Origin: Pseudoxanthomonas kalamensis DSM 18571
Lineage (GTDB): Bacteria > Pseudomonadota > Gammaproteobacteria > Xanthomonadales > Xanthomonadaceae
Assembly: GCF_010211745.1 (NCBI RefSeq)
Contig: NZ_PDWQ01000006.1
Coordinates: 124,001-188,000, forward strand
Length of the DNA stretch: 64,000 nucleotides
Direction of reading: 5' to 3'
Part shown: positions 55,322 through 63,612 of the stretch, one piece after another
Numbering within the stretch: the first letter of the stretch is position 1
Layout of the letters: every line of letters starts with the position of its first letter
The notes under the pieces: generated by a model
Database searches by the model: none
What the model saw: the letters and a program-made list of their open reading frames with translations, nothing else
Told to the model about the DNA's origin: nothing
Translations under genes and position numbers: made by a program

Positions 55322-55697
55322 GTCTGCGTGTGCCCATTCCAAATTGTCTTGAGTCTTGCTTCGCCCGGCGCCAAGATGACTCCTTGAGCCGGCAACGTTC
55401 TTCTCCGCTTCCCGGTTTGCCGGGGCGAGCCGCCTCGAACGCTCTCGGAATTGGGGAGGTTCAGGCTTGCCTCGCTGAATTCCCCCTTAGCCACCCAGAT
55501 TCCATCCATGCTGAATGTCTTGACTACAGGTTCCGAGCATAGGCCGTCGGAACAGGGGATTGGCCGGCAACCATACAGGCGGATCGCGCCTATAATCCAT
55601 AAGGCTCTGTATTCTATATGCCTCCCCGACCGTGCGGTGTCGCATCGGACCATTCGCGTTAACGGGTAGCTTGTCGCACGAAATCGCCATCGCCAGG
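55322..55697. other. Intergenic region before the UDP-sugar dehydrogenase, no gene seen
   Basis: 376 bases between the dehydrogenase start and the upstream methyltransferase stop. It is the longest open gap in the minus-strand half of the island and may hold a separate promoter for the dehydrogenase and downstream genes. A TATAAT word at 55591-55596 lies on the plus strand, with no fitting -35 box. No hairpin terminator is clear. Confidence 0.45.
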
Positions 55698-57509
55698 TCA
55701 GTCGTAGTTGCGCGCCCAGTACAGGCCCTTCTCGCTGGGCTTGCTTGTCGCGATCGCGCGGATCGAGCGCTTCTTCCAGTATGTGCGCCAGAGTTCGATG
55801 ACGGCTTTTTCCTCGGGGCGGCTGGCGTCATCCAGCACCACGTCCACTTCGTGCCGCGCAAAGTATTTGAACACCAGCGGAACCGCCGGATAGCGGGCAT
55901 TGGGGCAGGTTGAGCCAGGCGGGCCGTCCACCAGCACCAGCACGCGCTTGGGCGGCGCGCCCAACTGCTTGGCAAGCGTGGCAAGCGTGGCATCGCAGTC
56001 GTAGTGCAGATAGTGCCCCGTGTCGTCCTGCCAATCCACCAGCGGTGCGTGGTTCAACGCCACCCATTCAAGCAGGCCCTGGGTTTCGAGCATGGCCTTG
56101 GTCTTGTTCAGATAGAGCTTGTCGTGCTCAAAAGTGCACACAGGACGGGGGGCGCGCACCGGCAGCGACTTCACGCCCTTGCTGGCCTTGGCCGCCCTGG
56201 GCAATGCCTCCGGTCGGCTAATCTTCAAGGTCCTGGCAAACAAGGCCGTGGAGGTACCGCTGCCGAACTCGATGATGAGATCGTGCCGGCGCTCGCGGAT
56301 GTGTTCGATGAGAAAGAGGCCAATATCCGGACTGATAGGCCAACCGTGGAAATTCGAAAGACTGTCGCCGTTGCTTAGATAGTTCTGGATGGAGATGAAG
56401 TCTTCGATCTGCTTGACGCTGTTCGCCAGGCTTTTGTCGAAACTGGCACGCAACTGCTTTTCCACGTCATTGATGCTTTGCTGGCAAGCCTCCAACTGCT
56501 TGGACTGAGCTTGCTGCAACTGCTCCCGCAGCGCCTTCTGCGCCTGTTCGGATACCTGCTTCGCCTGATCTTCCGCCTGCCTGGCCGACCTGCTCGCCTC
56601 CTGATGTGCCTCCATCAGGTCCGCCTTTTCCTTTGCCCACGCCTCCTGCGCTGACTTGAGCTGCTCTTGCGCTTGCCGCAACTGCTCCTGCAACGCCTTC
56701 TGCGCCTGCTCGGATGCCTGCTTCGCCTGATCCGCCGCCTGCCTGGCCGACTCGCTCGCCGCCTGATAAGCCTGCTCGGCGGCCTTCAGCCGATGGGCAG
56801 TATCTCGGACATACAAAACATGCGCCAAGGCAGGGTGGCGCTCGGCCTGACCGTGTATGCAGCGCAGGCCGACCGCATGCAGCACCTGGTCCACCGCCTG
56901 TTGATCGGCCAGCAGTTCGGGGGACAGATCGCTGGCCACGCGCACCAAAGCCACGTCCAGTTGCGGCAACAGTTTCGCGCCGCCTTGCAGCAAGGCAGCG
57001 GCAGGCAGGCAATCCAACACTAGCCAGTTGATCTGCCCCCCGGCCTCGGCGTACAGGGCGTCCAGGGTGGTGGCGTCTTCGATAAGGGCGTCCTGCTCGG
57101 CACCCAGATGCGGCCACAGTTTTTGCAGGCTCTGGGCCGGCAGTAATCCGCTTTCGGCCGGGTTGCTGACACGATGGAAGGTTGCAGTTCCCGCCGCTGG
57201 AGCCACCACATCACGCCAGGAAGTCCAGCCGCCATCAGCGTCAAAGTTGCGCCGCAAGTTCCGATACTGGTGTTCGTCGCCTTCAACAAGGTGCACTGCC
57301 ACACCGGCAGAGGCGACACCCCGACTTTGCAGCCATCGCACCCAGGAACCTTTGCCCGCGCCCGCGCCAACGAGCATCACCCCCTCAGGAGGCAGTACGA
57401 CGCGCAGGACATCCAGCCACGCAGTCATGGGTAGCCGTTTGGTGTTGCCGATTTTCGCTTCGACCTGGTTCAACAGATTGCCTTTGTTCGCTCGCTCAGG
57501 AGGTATCAC
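55698..57509 (-). CDS. Two methyltransferase-like domains joined by a duplicated coiled coil
   Basis: 603 residues from GTG 57509; ATG 57428 is a plausible later start. Residues about 40-200 look like an FkbM-type methyltransferase (VMLVGAGAGKGSW, VHLVEGDEHQYRNL). Residues 238-375 form a long Ala/Gln/Lys/Glu coiled coil in which SARQAADQAKQASEQAQKAL recurs 54 residues later with few changes. Residues 395-603 form a second domain with IIEFGSGTSTALFARTL, CTFEHDKLYL and LVDGPPGSTCPNARYP, like SAM-dependent methyltransferases. The start overlaps the upstream glycosyltransferase gene by 14 bases. A length-measuring role of the coil is a hypothesis. Confidence 0.75.
   Translation of the reverse strand: MIPPERANKGNLLNQVEAKIGNTKRLPMTAWLDVLRVVLPPEGVMLVGAGAGKGSWVRWLQSRGVASAGVAVHLVEGDEHQYRNLRRNFDADGGWTSWRDVVAPAAGTATFHRVSNPAESGLLPAQSLQKLWPHLGAEQDALIEDATTLDALYAEAGGQINWLVLDCLPAAALLQGGAKLLPQLDVALVRVASDLSPELLADQQAVDQVLHAVGLRCIHGQAERHPALAHVLYVRDTAHRLKAAEQAYQAASESARQAADQAKQASEQAQKALQEQLRQAQEQLKSAQEAWAKEKADLMEAHQEASRSARQAEDQAKQVSEQAQKALREQLQQAQSKQLEACQQSINDVEKQLRASFDKSLANSVKQIEDFISIQNYLSNGDSLSNFHGWPISPDIGLFLIEHIRERRHDLIIEFGSGTSTALFARTLKISRPEALPRAAKASKGVKSLPVRAPRPVCTFEHDKLYLNKTKAMLETQGLLEWVALNHAPLVDWQDDTGHYLHYDCDATLATLAKQLGAPPKRVLVLVDGPPGSTCPNARYPAVPLVFKYFARHEVDVVLDDASRPEEKAVIELWRTYWKKRSIRAIATSKPSEKGLYWARNYD
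56517..56598 (-). repeat. Coiled-coil coding repeat, copy B
   Basis: Direct repeat with 56679-56760, offset 162 bases (54 codons), in the same frame, with scattered mismatches. It encodes the second SARQAEDQAKQ...KALREQL block. Confidence 0.8.
56679..56760 (-). repeat. Coiled-coil coding repeat, copy A
   Basis: Partner of 56517-56598. Loss or gain of one 162-base unit would change the coil by exactly 54 residues without a frameshift. Confidence 0.8.
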
Positions 57510-60372
57510 CGTATCGCTGATGGCCTTGATTATATGAACAAGTCTGCGCCTGCTGCAGGATCGACCCCGCCGGCTGGGCATGCGCGATGGCTTCCAGGCA
57601 GTTCCGATAGATCGCCTGATATTGGGCAGCCATCGCCACGGTGCTGCCATTACGGCCGGGGCCAGCCTGCCAACGACCGACTTCCGCGATGCGCTCGGCA
57701 CGATCGCCTGGTTCGTCGGACAGGCGGATCAGCAACCCATATAGCGCCACCGGGTCGGTGGGAAATTCCAGCAACCACCCCCCACCCTGTTCACGTATCC
57801 GCTCCCCGACCGCACCGATGTCGATACCGACCACCGGCAAGCCAGCGGCCCAGCACTCGGTCAGCGTATGACAGTACGTCTCGGGCCAGATAGAAAGAAC
57901 CGCGGCCAAGTCGGGAGCGATGGCCTCGACCCGATCAGCAAATTCCCCGCGATCATAGGCCCCATGTTCGATTACCAAATCTTCAAGTGCTGACGGGCTG
58001 TTTCCCAGCACATGCAATTCGATACGCCCCTCCACATCCAGAGCCTTGAGACCATGAACCAACTCAATGCCCTTGTGGACCGACAGGTTGCCAGGCAAGA
58101 GCACACGAAGCGGCCTGCCAAGCCGAGCCTGTACCGGCTCCGGCCCCGGCAGGAACCGTTCGAAATCCCGGCCATGAGGAATGATGTGAAAGTTGTCAGC
58201 TCGGGCGGCGACCCCGGGCAGCGCCTCGCAGATCAGCCGGCGCGCGGTTGGCGACGTCGTGACGAACGCCGACACTCCGGCCAACACCTGCTGCATGCGG
58301 CGCTGCCAATGCGCCAAACCGGCAGGGGTCATGGGCAATAGCGTCGGGTCGTGATGCCACAACGGGTTGGGCGCGTGACCAGGCACCCCAGACGCATGGA
58401 AAACCGCATCATTGTCCAGCAAATGCACGCTCGGGCAAACACAGTAGTAATCATGGAACGACATTACGACAGGGATACCTAGGCTACGTGCCGTTTCAAC
58501 CAAGCCAAGCCCGTGCCAGACCAGATGCCGAACATGCATCAGATCGATCCCAAGCCGCAACAGCAATGCGCACACGGCCTGGTCGTACTCTAGGCTCACG
58601 TGACTGGCGAAACGCAACGGCTCGGACAGCGTGATGCGTTCGATCAGTTCATAGCCGTTCTCACCTGCACGCAGCAGCTCCAGCCTGTGGCCGTCGCTGG
58701 CCAATGCATAGGCGTCGAATCGGCCCGCAACGGCGCGCATCAGGTCGGCGTTGGTCTGCGGCGTCCCTCCTATGCGCGTCGATATCACGTACAGGATGCG
58801 CGGTTTCGGATGGTATCCGCCGGAGGCCAGACGCTGGAACTGACGCCCGATCCGGTAACGCGCCTCGATGAAACCCGGTGATACACTGATCGCGCGAATC
58901 GCCGCTTCGTAGTGCGGATGGCGTTCGCACACGCGCCTGAAACCGACCCCGGCCAAGGCGTCCCGACGCTCACTGAACGAAGCCGAGCGCCGGTGCCGTA
59001 CGTAGACTGTCGGCTCCACCCAATGCGTCCAGCCAGCGGCAGCAGCCCGCATGCACAGATCGTTTTCCTCGCCATAGCCCTCCGGGAATGCGATCTCGTC
59101 GAAACCACCGACGGCATCGAGCATTGCACGCCGCATATACAGGCAGAAACCGTTGCCGGTCGGAACCTCGAATGGCTGGGCCGCTGTATCCTCAACGGCG
59201 CGAGCCAGCGCATCGCCATCGATCATCCCGGATGGCGGACGATTGCCGGGTGCAGGCACGGAGAATTCACCAGCCGCGTTGGACACTGCCGTTACCGTGC
59301 CAATACGCTCGTGGGCTGTAGCGGTTGCCTTGAGCCGGCGCAACCAGTGCGGTCCAACCACCGTGTCGCTGTTGAGCAGGACGACGTCGTCACGGCTTGC
59401 CAGCACTAGGCCGCAGTTCACCGTTCGCGTGTAGCCTAGGTTCTGCGCGTGGCGCTCGACCCGGATACCCAAGCATCCTTCCAGTCGTTGCAACAATTGC
59501 GCAATGCCGGGGTCGGTGCTGGCATCATCGATCACCAGCAGGCTGTCCTGTTCGCCGAAATGTGTATGTTCCAGCAACGCGTCCAGGCATTCGGCAACGG
59601 CTTCTACGGCATTGTGTACCGGGACGATCACCGTGCAGTGGACCCTGCGCAAATCGGTGACGGACGCCTCGCCAAGCGCACCCGGAGACGGCAGCATCGT
59701 TCGCCGCCCGAGCATCAGCCCGTAACGCAGGAAATGGTCTAGCGGCGCCAGCGGGGAAGCCGCGGCATCCACGTAACGCGCCCGATAGTAGTGCCCATCA
59801 AAACGCGCGGAGGTGTCGAAATCGCTCCTCAACGGTGAAGCCAGGTAGTGGACCAGGGGGTTGGTGTCATCGCCCGGTGACATGTGCACAGACTGGTAAT
59901 AACGAGTATCGAAATAGGGATTCGGCAGGCGCCCTTCGCCAGCACCGTATTCGAGATAGTGCTGCAACGGCTCCATGCCAACCGACCGCACGTCGTCGTA
60001 CGTCGCGAGGTAGTAGTCGGCATCGAACAATGCCGTATCGGCGATCATGGCTCGCTCTTTTTCAAATGGAGCCGGGACCGCATGCGGCGGCGGCGCGTCG
60101 ATCCGGTAGCGCCGCCTGCCTTCGACGCGCCCAAACTGCAGGTAGTGAAGCAGCGGGTTCATGTCGGCAGCTGCGACATCAGGGTTGACCGACAGATAAT
60201 GGTTACTGCTGAATTCAGGCCCGGGATCCAGGTCAGCGCTGGCGCCAGCGCTCAGGTAGTGGGCGATAGCATCTTCGATCGTCGACACGCCCGGGTGTCT
60301 ACGCAGGTACCAGTCAAGATCGAAGAGGCCGCTGTCCACGACCATGGCAATGTCGTCCGCGGAAGGATTCAT
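57496..60372 (-). CDS. WYL/DV-repeat protein with GT2 and GT4 domains
   Basis: 958 residues. The first 225 residues contain five copies, some worn, of a 35-residue repeat (FDLDWYLRRHPGV..., HYLSVNPDV...FGRVEGR, FDADYYLATYDDV...GAGEGRLP and two more). A GT-A domain covers 246-500: VIVPVHNAVEAVAECLDALL, IDDAST, LLNSDTVVG, and GYGEENDLCMRAAAAGW. A GT-B domain (GT4) covers about 524-950: ILYVISTRIGGTPQTNADLM, LPGNLSVHKGIELV, and SIWPETYCHTLTECWAAGLPVV. Such fusions add successive sugars or glycosylate with two specificities. The start overlaps the preceding broken gene by ATGA, as if once coupled. Confidence 0.9.
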   Translation of the reverse strand: MNPSADDIAMVVDSGLFDLDWYLRRHPGVSTIEDAIAHYLSAGASADLDPGPEFSSNHYLSVNPDVAAADMNPLLHYLQFGRVEGRRRYRIDAPPPHAVPAPFEKERAMIADTALFDADYYLATYDDVRSVGMEPLQHYLEYGAGEGRLPNPYFDTRYYQSVHMSPGDDTNPLVHYLASPLRSDFDTSARFDGHYYRARYVDAAASPLAPLDHFLRYGLMLGRRTMLPSPGALGEASVTDLRRVHCTVIVPVHNAVEAVAECLDALLEHTHFGEQDSLLVIDDASTDPGIAQLLQRLEGCLGIRVERHAQNLGYTRTVNCGLVLASRDDVVLLNSDTVVGPHWLRRLKATATAHERIGTVTAVSNAAGEFSVPAPGNRPPSGMIDGDALARAVEDTAAQPFEVPTGNGFCLYMRRAMLDAVGGFDEIAFPEGYGEENDLCMRAAAAGWTHWVEPTVYVRHRRSASFSERRDALAGVGFRRVCERHPHYEAAIRAISVSPGFIEARYRIGRQFQRLASGGYHPKPRILYVISTRIGGTPQTNADLMRAVAGRFDAYALASDGHRLELLRAGENGYELIERITLSEPLRFASHVSLEYDQAVCALLLRLGIDLMHVRHLVWHGLGLVETARSLGIPVVMSFHDYYCVCPSVHLLDNDAVFHASGVPGHAPNPLWHHDPTLLPMTPAGLAHWQRRMQQVLAGVSAFVTTSPTARRLICEALPGVAARADNFHIIPHGRDFERFLPGPEPVQARLGRPLRVLLPGNLSVHKGIELVHGLKALDVEGRIELHVLGNSPSALEDLVIEHGAYDRGEFADRVEAIAPDLAAVLSIWPETYCHTLTECWAAGLPVVGIDIGAVGERIREQGGGWLLEFPTDPVALYGLLIRLSDEPGDRAERIAEVGRWQAGPGRNGSTVAMAAQYQAIYRNCLEAIAHAQPAGSILQQAQTCSYNQGHQRYGDTS

Positions 60373-61320
60373 GCCTGTTCCTTCTCCGCTGTGCCAAGCC
60401 CGATCGCATCCAGATGTGGGCCGAGACGGGTTGCCCAGCCATGAGTCTTGGAAAACGCTTCAAACCGTTCGCGTGGCGGTCGACCGTCGGCAAGGCAATC
60501 CGATACTGCCGCGATGGAAGTCTCCGTATCGGTCGCCAAGGTCAACAAGCCCGGCACCGGCTCGATGTTGGGTACTGCGGTTACGACCACGGGCACGCCA
60601 TTGGCCAAGTAAACGTACGCCTTGAGTGGGTTCATATGACGGGTCAATTCCATTCGCCGGTGCGGAATAAGACCCACGTCGAAACCCGACAGCCAGGCAC
60701 CAAGCCTATCGTAAGGCACCACTCCGGGCATGCGGACGTTCGGATAGCGCAGCAACGATTTCACTTCCGGGTTCGCATGAGTCGAGCCAACAAGCACCAG
60801 TCGGCAATCGGGGAACGTCTCGGCGAGCCTGGACAGGAGCGGAATGTCAATCTTGGCCTCTAGATTGCCGACGAAGTCGAGCGTGCACCCCACGAAAGCC
60901 AAGTGTTCACGCAACGCGTCGTCTGCATCGTCGATTACCGGCTTTCGATAGCACAGAAAATACGAACTCACCATGAAATCATAATAATACTCCTGCTCAA
61001 AAGCATCTAGCAGGTCCATGCGCACCGTGATGGGGCGAGTGAACTGGCTGGCAGGTCGGCTCCGCGTCGCCACGATCCTCTTGGTCGCCTGCAGCCCCCA
61101 CCAATCACAGGCTCGCCTATCCACCCTGGAAAAACACCTCATCCAAGGGCTTGAGCAGATAGCAGCTGTCGTTGACCAACAGCACTCCGTCGCACCTGCC
61201 AATCTCGTCCCAACCAATGTCCAAGCTGGATCTCCTGCAGACCCAGCCGACCAATCACCTTCCAAACCTGCAAATAGATTCCCATATCCGTCAAAAAAGT
61301 TTTCCGATTATGTATCGCCA
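60369..61320 (-). pseudogene. Decayed RgpF-GT4 fusion gene
   Basis: The 3' part (from about 60910 down to 60369) is an intact-looking C-terminal half of a GT4 transferase: FVGNLEAKIDIPLLSRLAE, LVLVGSTHANPEV, VPYDRLGAWLSGFDVGLIPH and NPLKAYVYLANGVPVVVTAVP, but its N-terminal domain is missing. Ahead of it, pieces of an RgpF-type domain occur in shifting frames: CDGVLLVNDSCYLLKPLDEV in one, then after a slip near GTTTTTCC, DRRACDWWGLQATKRIV and SSYFLCYRKPV in another. A 216-codon frame from ATG 61019 remains open and could still be translated, overlapping the next gene by ATGA. From 61321 to 61611 I see no gene. Confidence 0.7.
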
Positions 61321-61611
61321 TCCCGAACGGCGCGCATTGTTGCCAGGAAATGGGCGTATTTCTGCTCGGCAGGGCTACCTCGCATGATGCTTTGGCGCGA
61401 CCGATTCAGACGGATAAAACATCAAGCGGAAACTCCACTTTGACGCACCATCCGACTCCATGCCGCTGACAACCACTCTACGGAAGGCTGCTCGGAATAC
61501 ACAAATACAGCTTGCGCACTTTGTATTGAAATATTCCAGGCAGATTCTCATACTCATCTTAAATACAAACCGCTTAGCCCTCATCGCAGATCATTGCGTC
61601 TGCCGCACCTG

Positions 61612-62772
61612 CTACGGCAATTCATGCATCACACCCGCCGCCAGCCGTAAACTGGTGCCGGCAATGCCATCCGGATCTCCGCCAAGCACCCTGAAGTCCT
61701 TGCCGAGATCCCAGATCCGCAAAGCTCCGGGCACCATCACCTCGGCACGGAAGCCGCATTCGCCTTGGCTCAGGCCCAGATGGCCGACCACATCCGGACG
61801 ACTGACCCGTTCGTAGCTCTCGGCCAGATAACGCTGGCCATCAACCTGCAGGGCAAGGCCCTTTGGCAGGGCGCCCTCGGTGTCAACCATCCAGCCTTTA
61901 ACCAGGAATCGACCATCGCCTTGGGCGATGACCGATTCGACTACCCCGTATGTGCGCGCGGCAGTCTCAGCCTGACTGCCGCCCCCTCCCTCTGCCAACA
62001 TGGCATCGGCATGAGGATTCTCACGCAACTCGGCAAGTAATTCATGATAGCGACGTAGTGAGGACACGATGTCACCCGCATGGATCAACCTGCCACCTTC
62101 CAGCACAATGCCCTTGTTGCAAATGTCACGCAACAGGCCGACGCTATGGCTAGCCAAGACCACGACCTTGCTGCCGCCGACACGACTGCGCATGCGCTCC
62201 TTGGCTTGGGCCATGAAATTGGCATCACCGGTGCCCACCCATTCATCCATCAACATAATGTCATGCTGTACGGAAGTGGAAATAGCAAAGCCCAGGCGCA
62301 TACGCTGCCCAGACGAGAGCGTACGCAGTAGATGATTGGCCTTGTGGGCTAACCCGGCAAACTCCAGGATGCTTTCCATCTGCGCCTTCAGCAATGCGGA
62401 TTTCATGCCCATCGCAACACCACGCAGGATGATGTTTTCCCGCACAGTAGCGTAACCGTTGAAACCCAGCGCCATGTTTAACAGCGCCTGGCAGCTTCCG
62501 AATATTTCGATAGAGCCATTGGTGGGCCGATATACACCATTGAGAACACGTAACAAGGTGCTTTTACCGGCGCCGTTGCGGCCGAGAATGGCCAAACGAT
62601 CACCCTCGCCTATATCCAGCGATACGCTGTCCAGAAGCTTCACCAGCCGGCGCTGCGGCGGACTGAACGCAGCGTTGCGGAACAGGCTCCCCCACCCTTT
62701 GACTTCGTGCTCACGCTGAAAATAGGCCGGAACTTCCAAACTCAGGTTGCGAACGCGTATATGCACACTCAT
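61612..62772 (-). CDS. wzt: O-antigen ABC exporter ATPase Wzt with C-terminal recognition module
   Basis: 386 residues; ATG 62772 is four bases after the wzm stop. Walker A GRNGAGKST at 64-72, signature LSSGQRMRL from 152, Walker B IMLMDEW at 172-178, H-loop in ASHS (His209). The MSVHIRVRNLSLEVP start and the ALLNMALGFNGYATVRENI stretch are typical of polysaccharide exporters (KpsT/Wzt/TagH). Residues 275-386 form an extra domain with VKGWMVD, SRPDV at 324-328 and GFRAEV, shared with two other island proteins. In E. coli O9a and O8 the Wzt C-terminal domain binds the modified chain end; here it is a different-looking sequence in the same place. Confidence 0.92.
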   Translation of the reverse strand: MSVHIRVRNLSLEVPAYFQREHEVKGWGSLFRNAAFSPPQRRLVKLLDSVSLDIGEGDRLAILGRNGAGKSTLLRVLNGVYRPTNGSIEIFGSCQALLNMALGFNGYATVRENIILRGVAMGMKSALLKAQMESILEFAGLAHKANHLLRTLSSGQRMRLGFAISTSVQHDIMLMDEWVGTGDANFMAQAKERMRSRVGGSKVVVLASHSVGLLRDICNKGIVLEGGRLIHAGDIVSSLRRYHELLAELRENPHADAMLAEGGGGSQAETAARTYGVVESVIAQGDGRFLVKGWMVDTEGALPKGLALQVDGQRYLAESYERVSRPDVVGHLGLSQGECGFRAEVMVPGALRIWDLGKDFRVLGGDPDGIAGTSLRLAAGVMHELP

Positions 62773-62776
62773 ACCG

Positions 62777-63598
62777 TCATATCCACAAGGGTACGTAACG
62801 TGCATAACGGCGATAGAGGAAACCAGCCAACAGGAGACCTATGACGGTACTTATCCCGATAAACCACAATGTTAGCGGTTCGACCGGATCTCCCATGATC
62901 GGATTGCGGAACAGCGAAACGTAGTGGAAAAAAGGATTGAAGCGCATTAAATGACCGCGGATGCTATCCACCGGTATCGATTCCGGGTACCAGATGATTG
63001 GCGTCAGCAGAAACAGGAAGATTGACGCTTGTCCGATCAATTGCCCGAAATCTGGGAAGCGCGCGCCCACCAGCGAGAACACCACACTTATCCAAAGCGC
63101 ATTCACGTAGATCAGAAATGCCGCCACCGGGGCTAGCGCCAAGCCCAGCCATGACACCTGACCGAATAGCACAAGCGCCACCGTGGTGATCGGCAGATAG
63201 GCACAAAAATCGAAACACGACTTCGCTAGTGCCTCCAGCAGGTAATCGGTCATGCGCACCCGGCCATCCATGATGAACGAACTGCTGGCATTGAAGATGT
63301 TCGCACTTCCAATCACCGTCGACATAATGGTGCGAAAAATCATCGCGCCAAGCGCGATATGCGCCGCGAATTCGGAGATCGCCCTGCCGTACAGGCTGGC
63401 AAAGAAAGAACCAAGCCCGAACACATAGATCAAGGCCGGCGTCATCAACCAAAGCACCCCCAGACGCGACTTGCGTGCGCGCACCAAAATATCCAACCAG
63501 CTAGATAGCGCCCAGAACTCCGGATTGCGCAGACTTTGCCAAAGATCGTGCCAGAACATCCCCGAACTACTGTTGCTACCAGCATGCGAGATCGTCAT
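62777..63598 (-). CDS. wzm: O-antigen ABC exporter permease Wzm
   Basis: 273 residues. ABC-2 type permease with six hydrophobic helices. It has the pattern of polysaccharide exporters: FWHDLWQSLRNPEFWALSSW, RKSRLGVLWLMTPALIYVFG, and LTPIIWYPESIP followed by FNPFFHYVSLFRNPIMG. Moves the undecaprenyl-diphosphate-linked glycan across the inner membrane with Wzt. It begins 14 bases after metB, and base composition changes at once, marking the right edge of the island. Confidence 0.92.
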   Translation of the reverse strand: MTISHAGSNSSSGMFWHDLWQSLRNPEFWALSSWLDILVRARKSRLGVLWLMTPALIYVFGLGSFFASLYGRAISEFAAHIALGAMIFRTIMSTVIGSANIFNASSSFIMDGRVRMTDYLLEALAKSCFDFCAYLPITTVALVLFGQVSWLGLALAPVAAFLIYVNALWISVVFSLVGARFPDFGQLIGQASIFLFLLTPIIWYPESIPVDSIRGHLMRFNPFFHYVSLFRNPIMGDPVEPLTLWFIGISTVIGLLLAGFLYRRYARYVPLWI

Positions 63599-63612
63599 AT
63601 TCTGCTCGATCG

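Noticed and set aside
36735-63612. JUMPstart/ops element expected ahead of O-antigen operons
   Set aside because: I looked for GGCGGTAG at the island edges and saw none.
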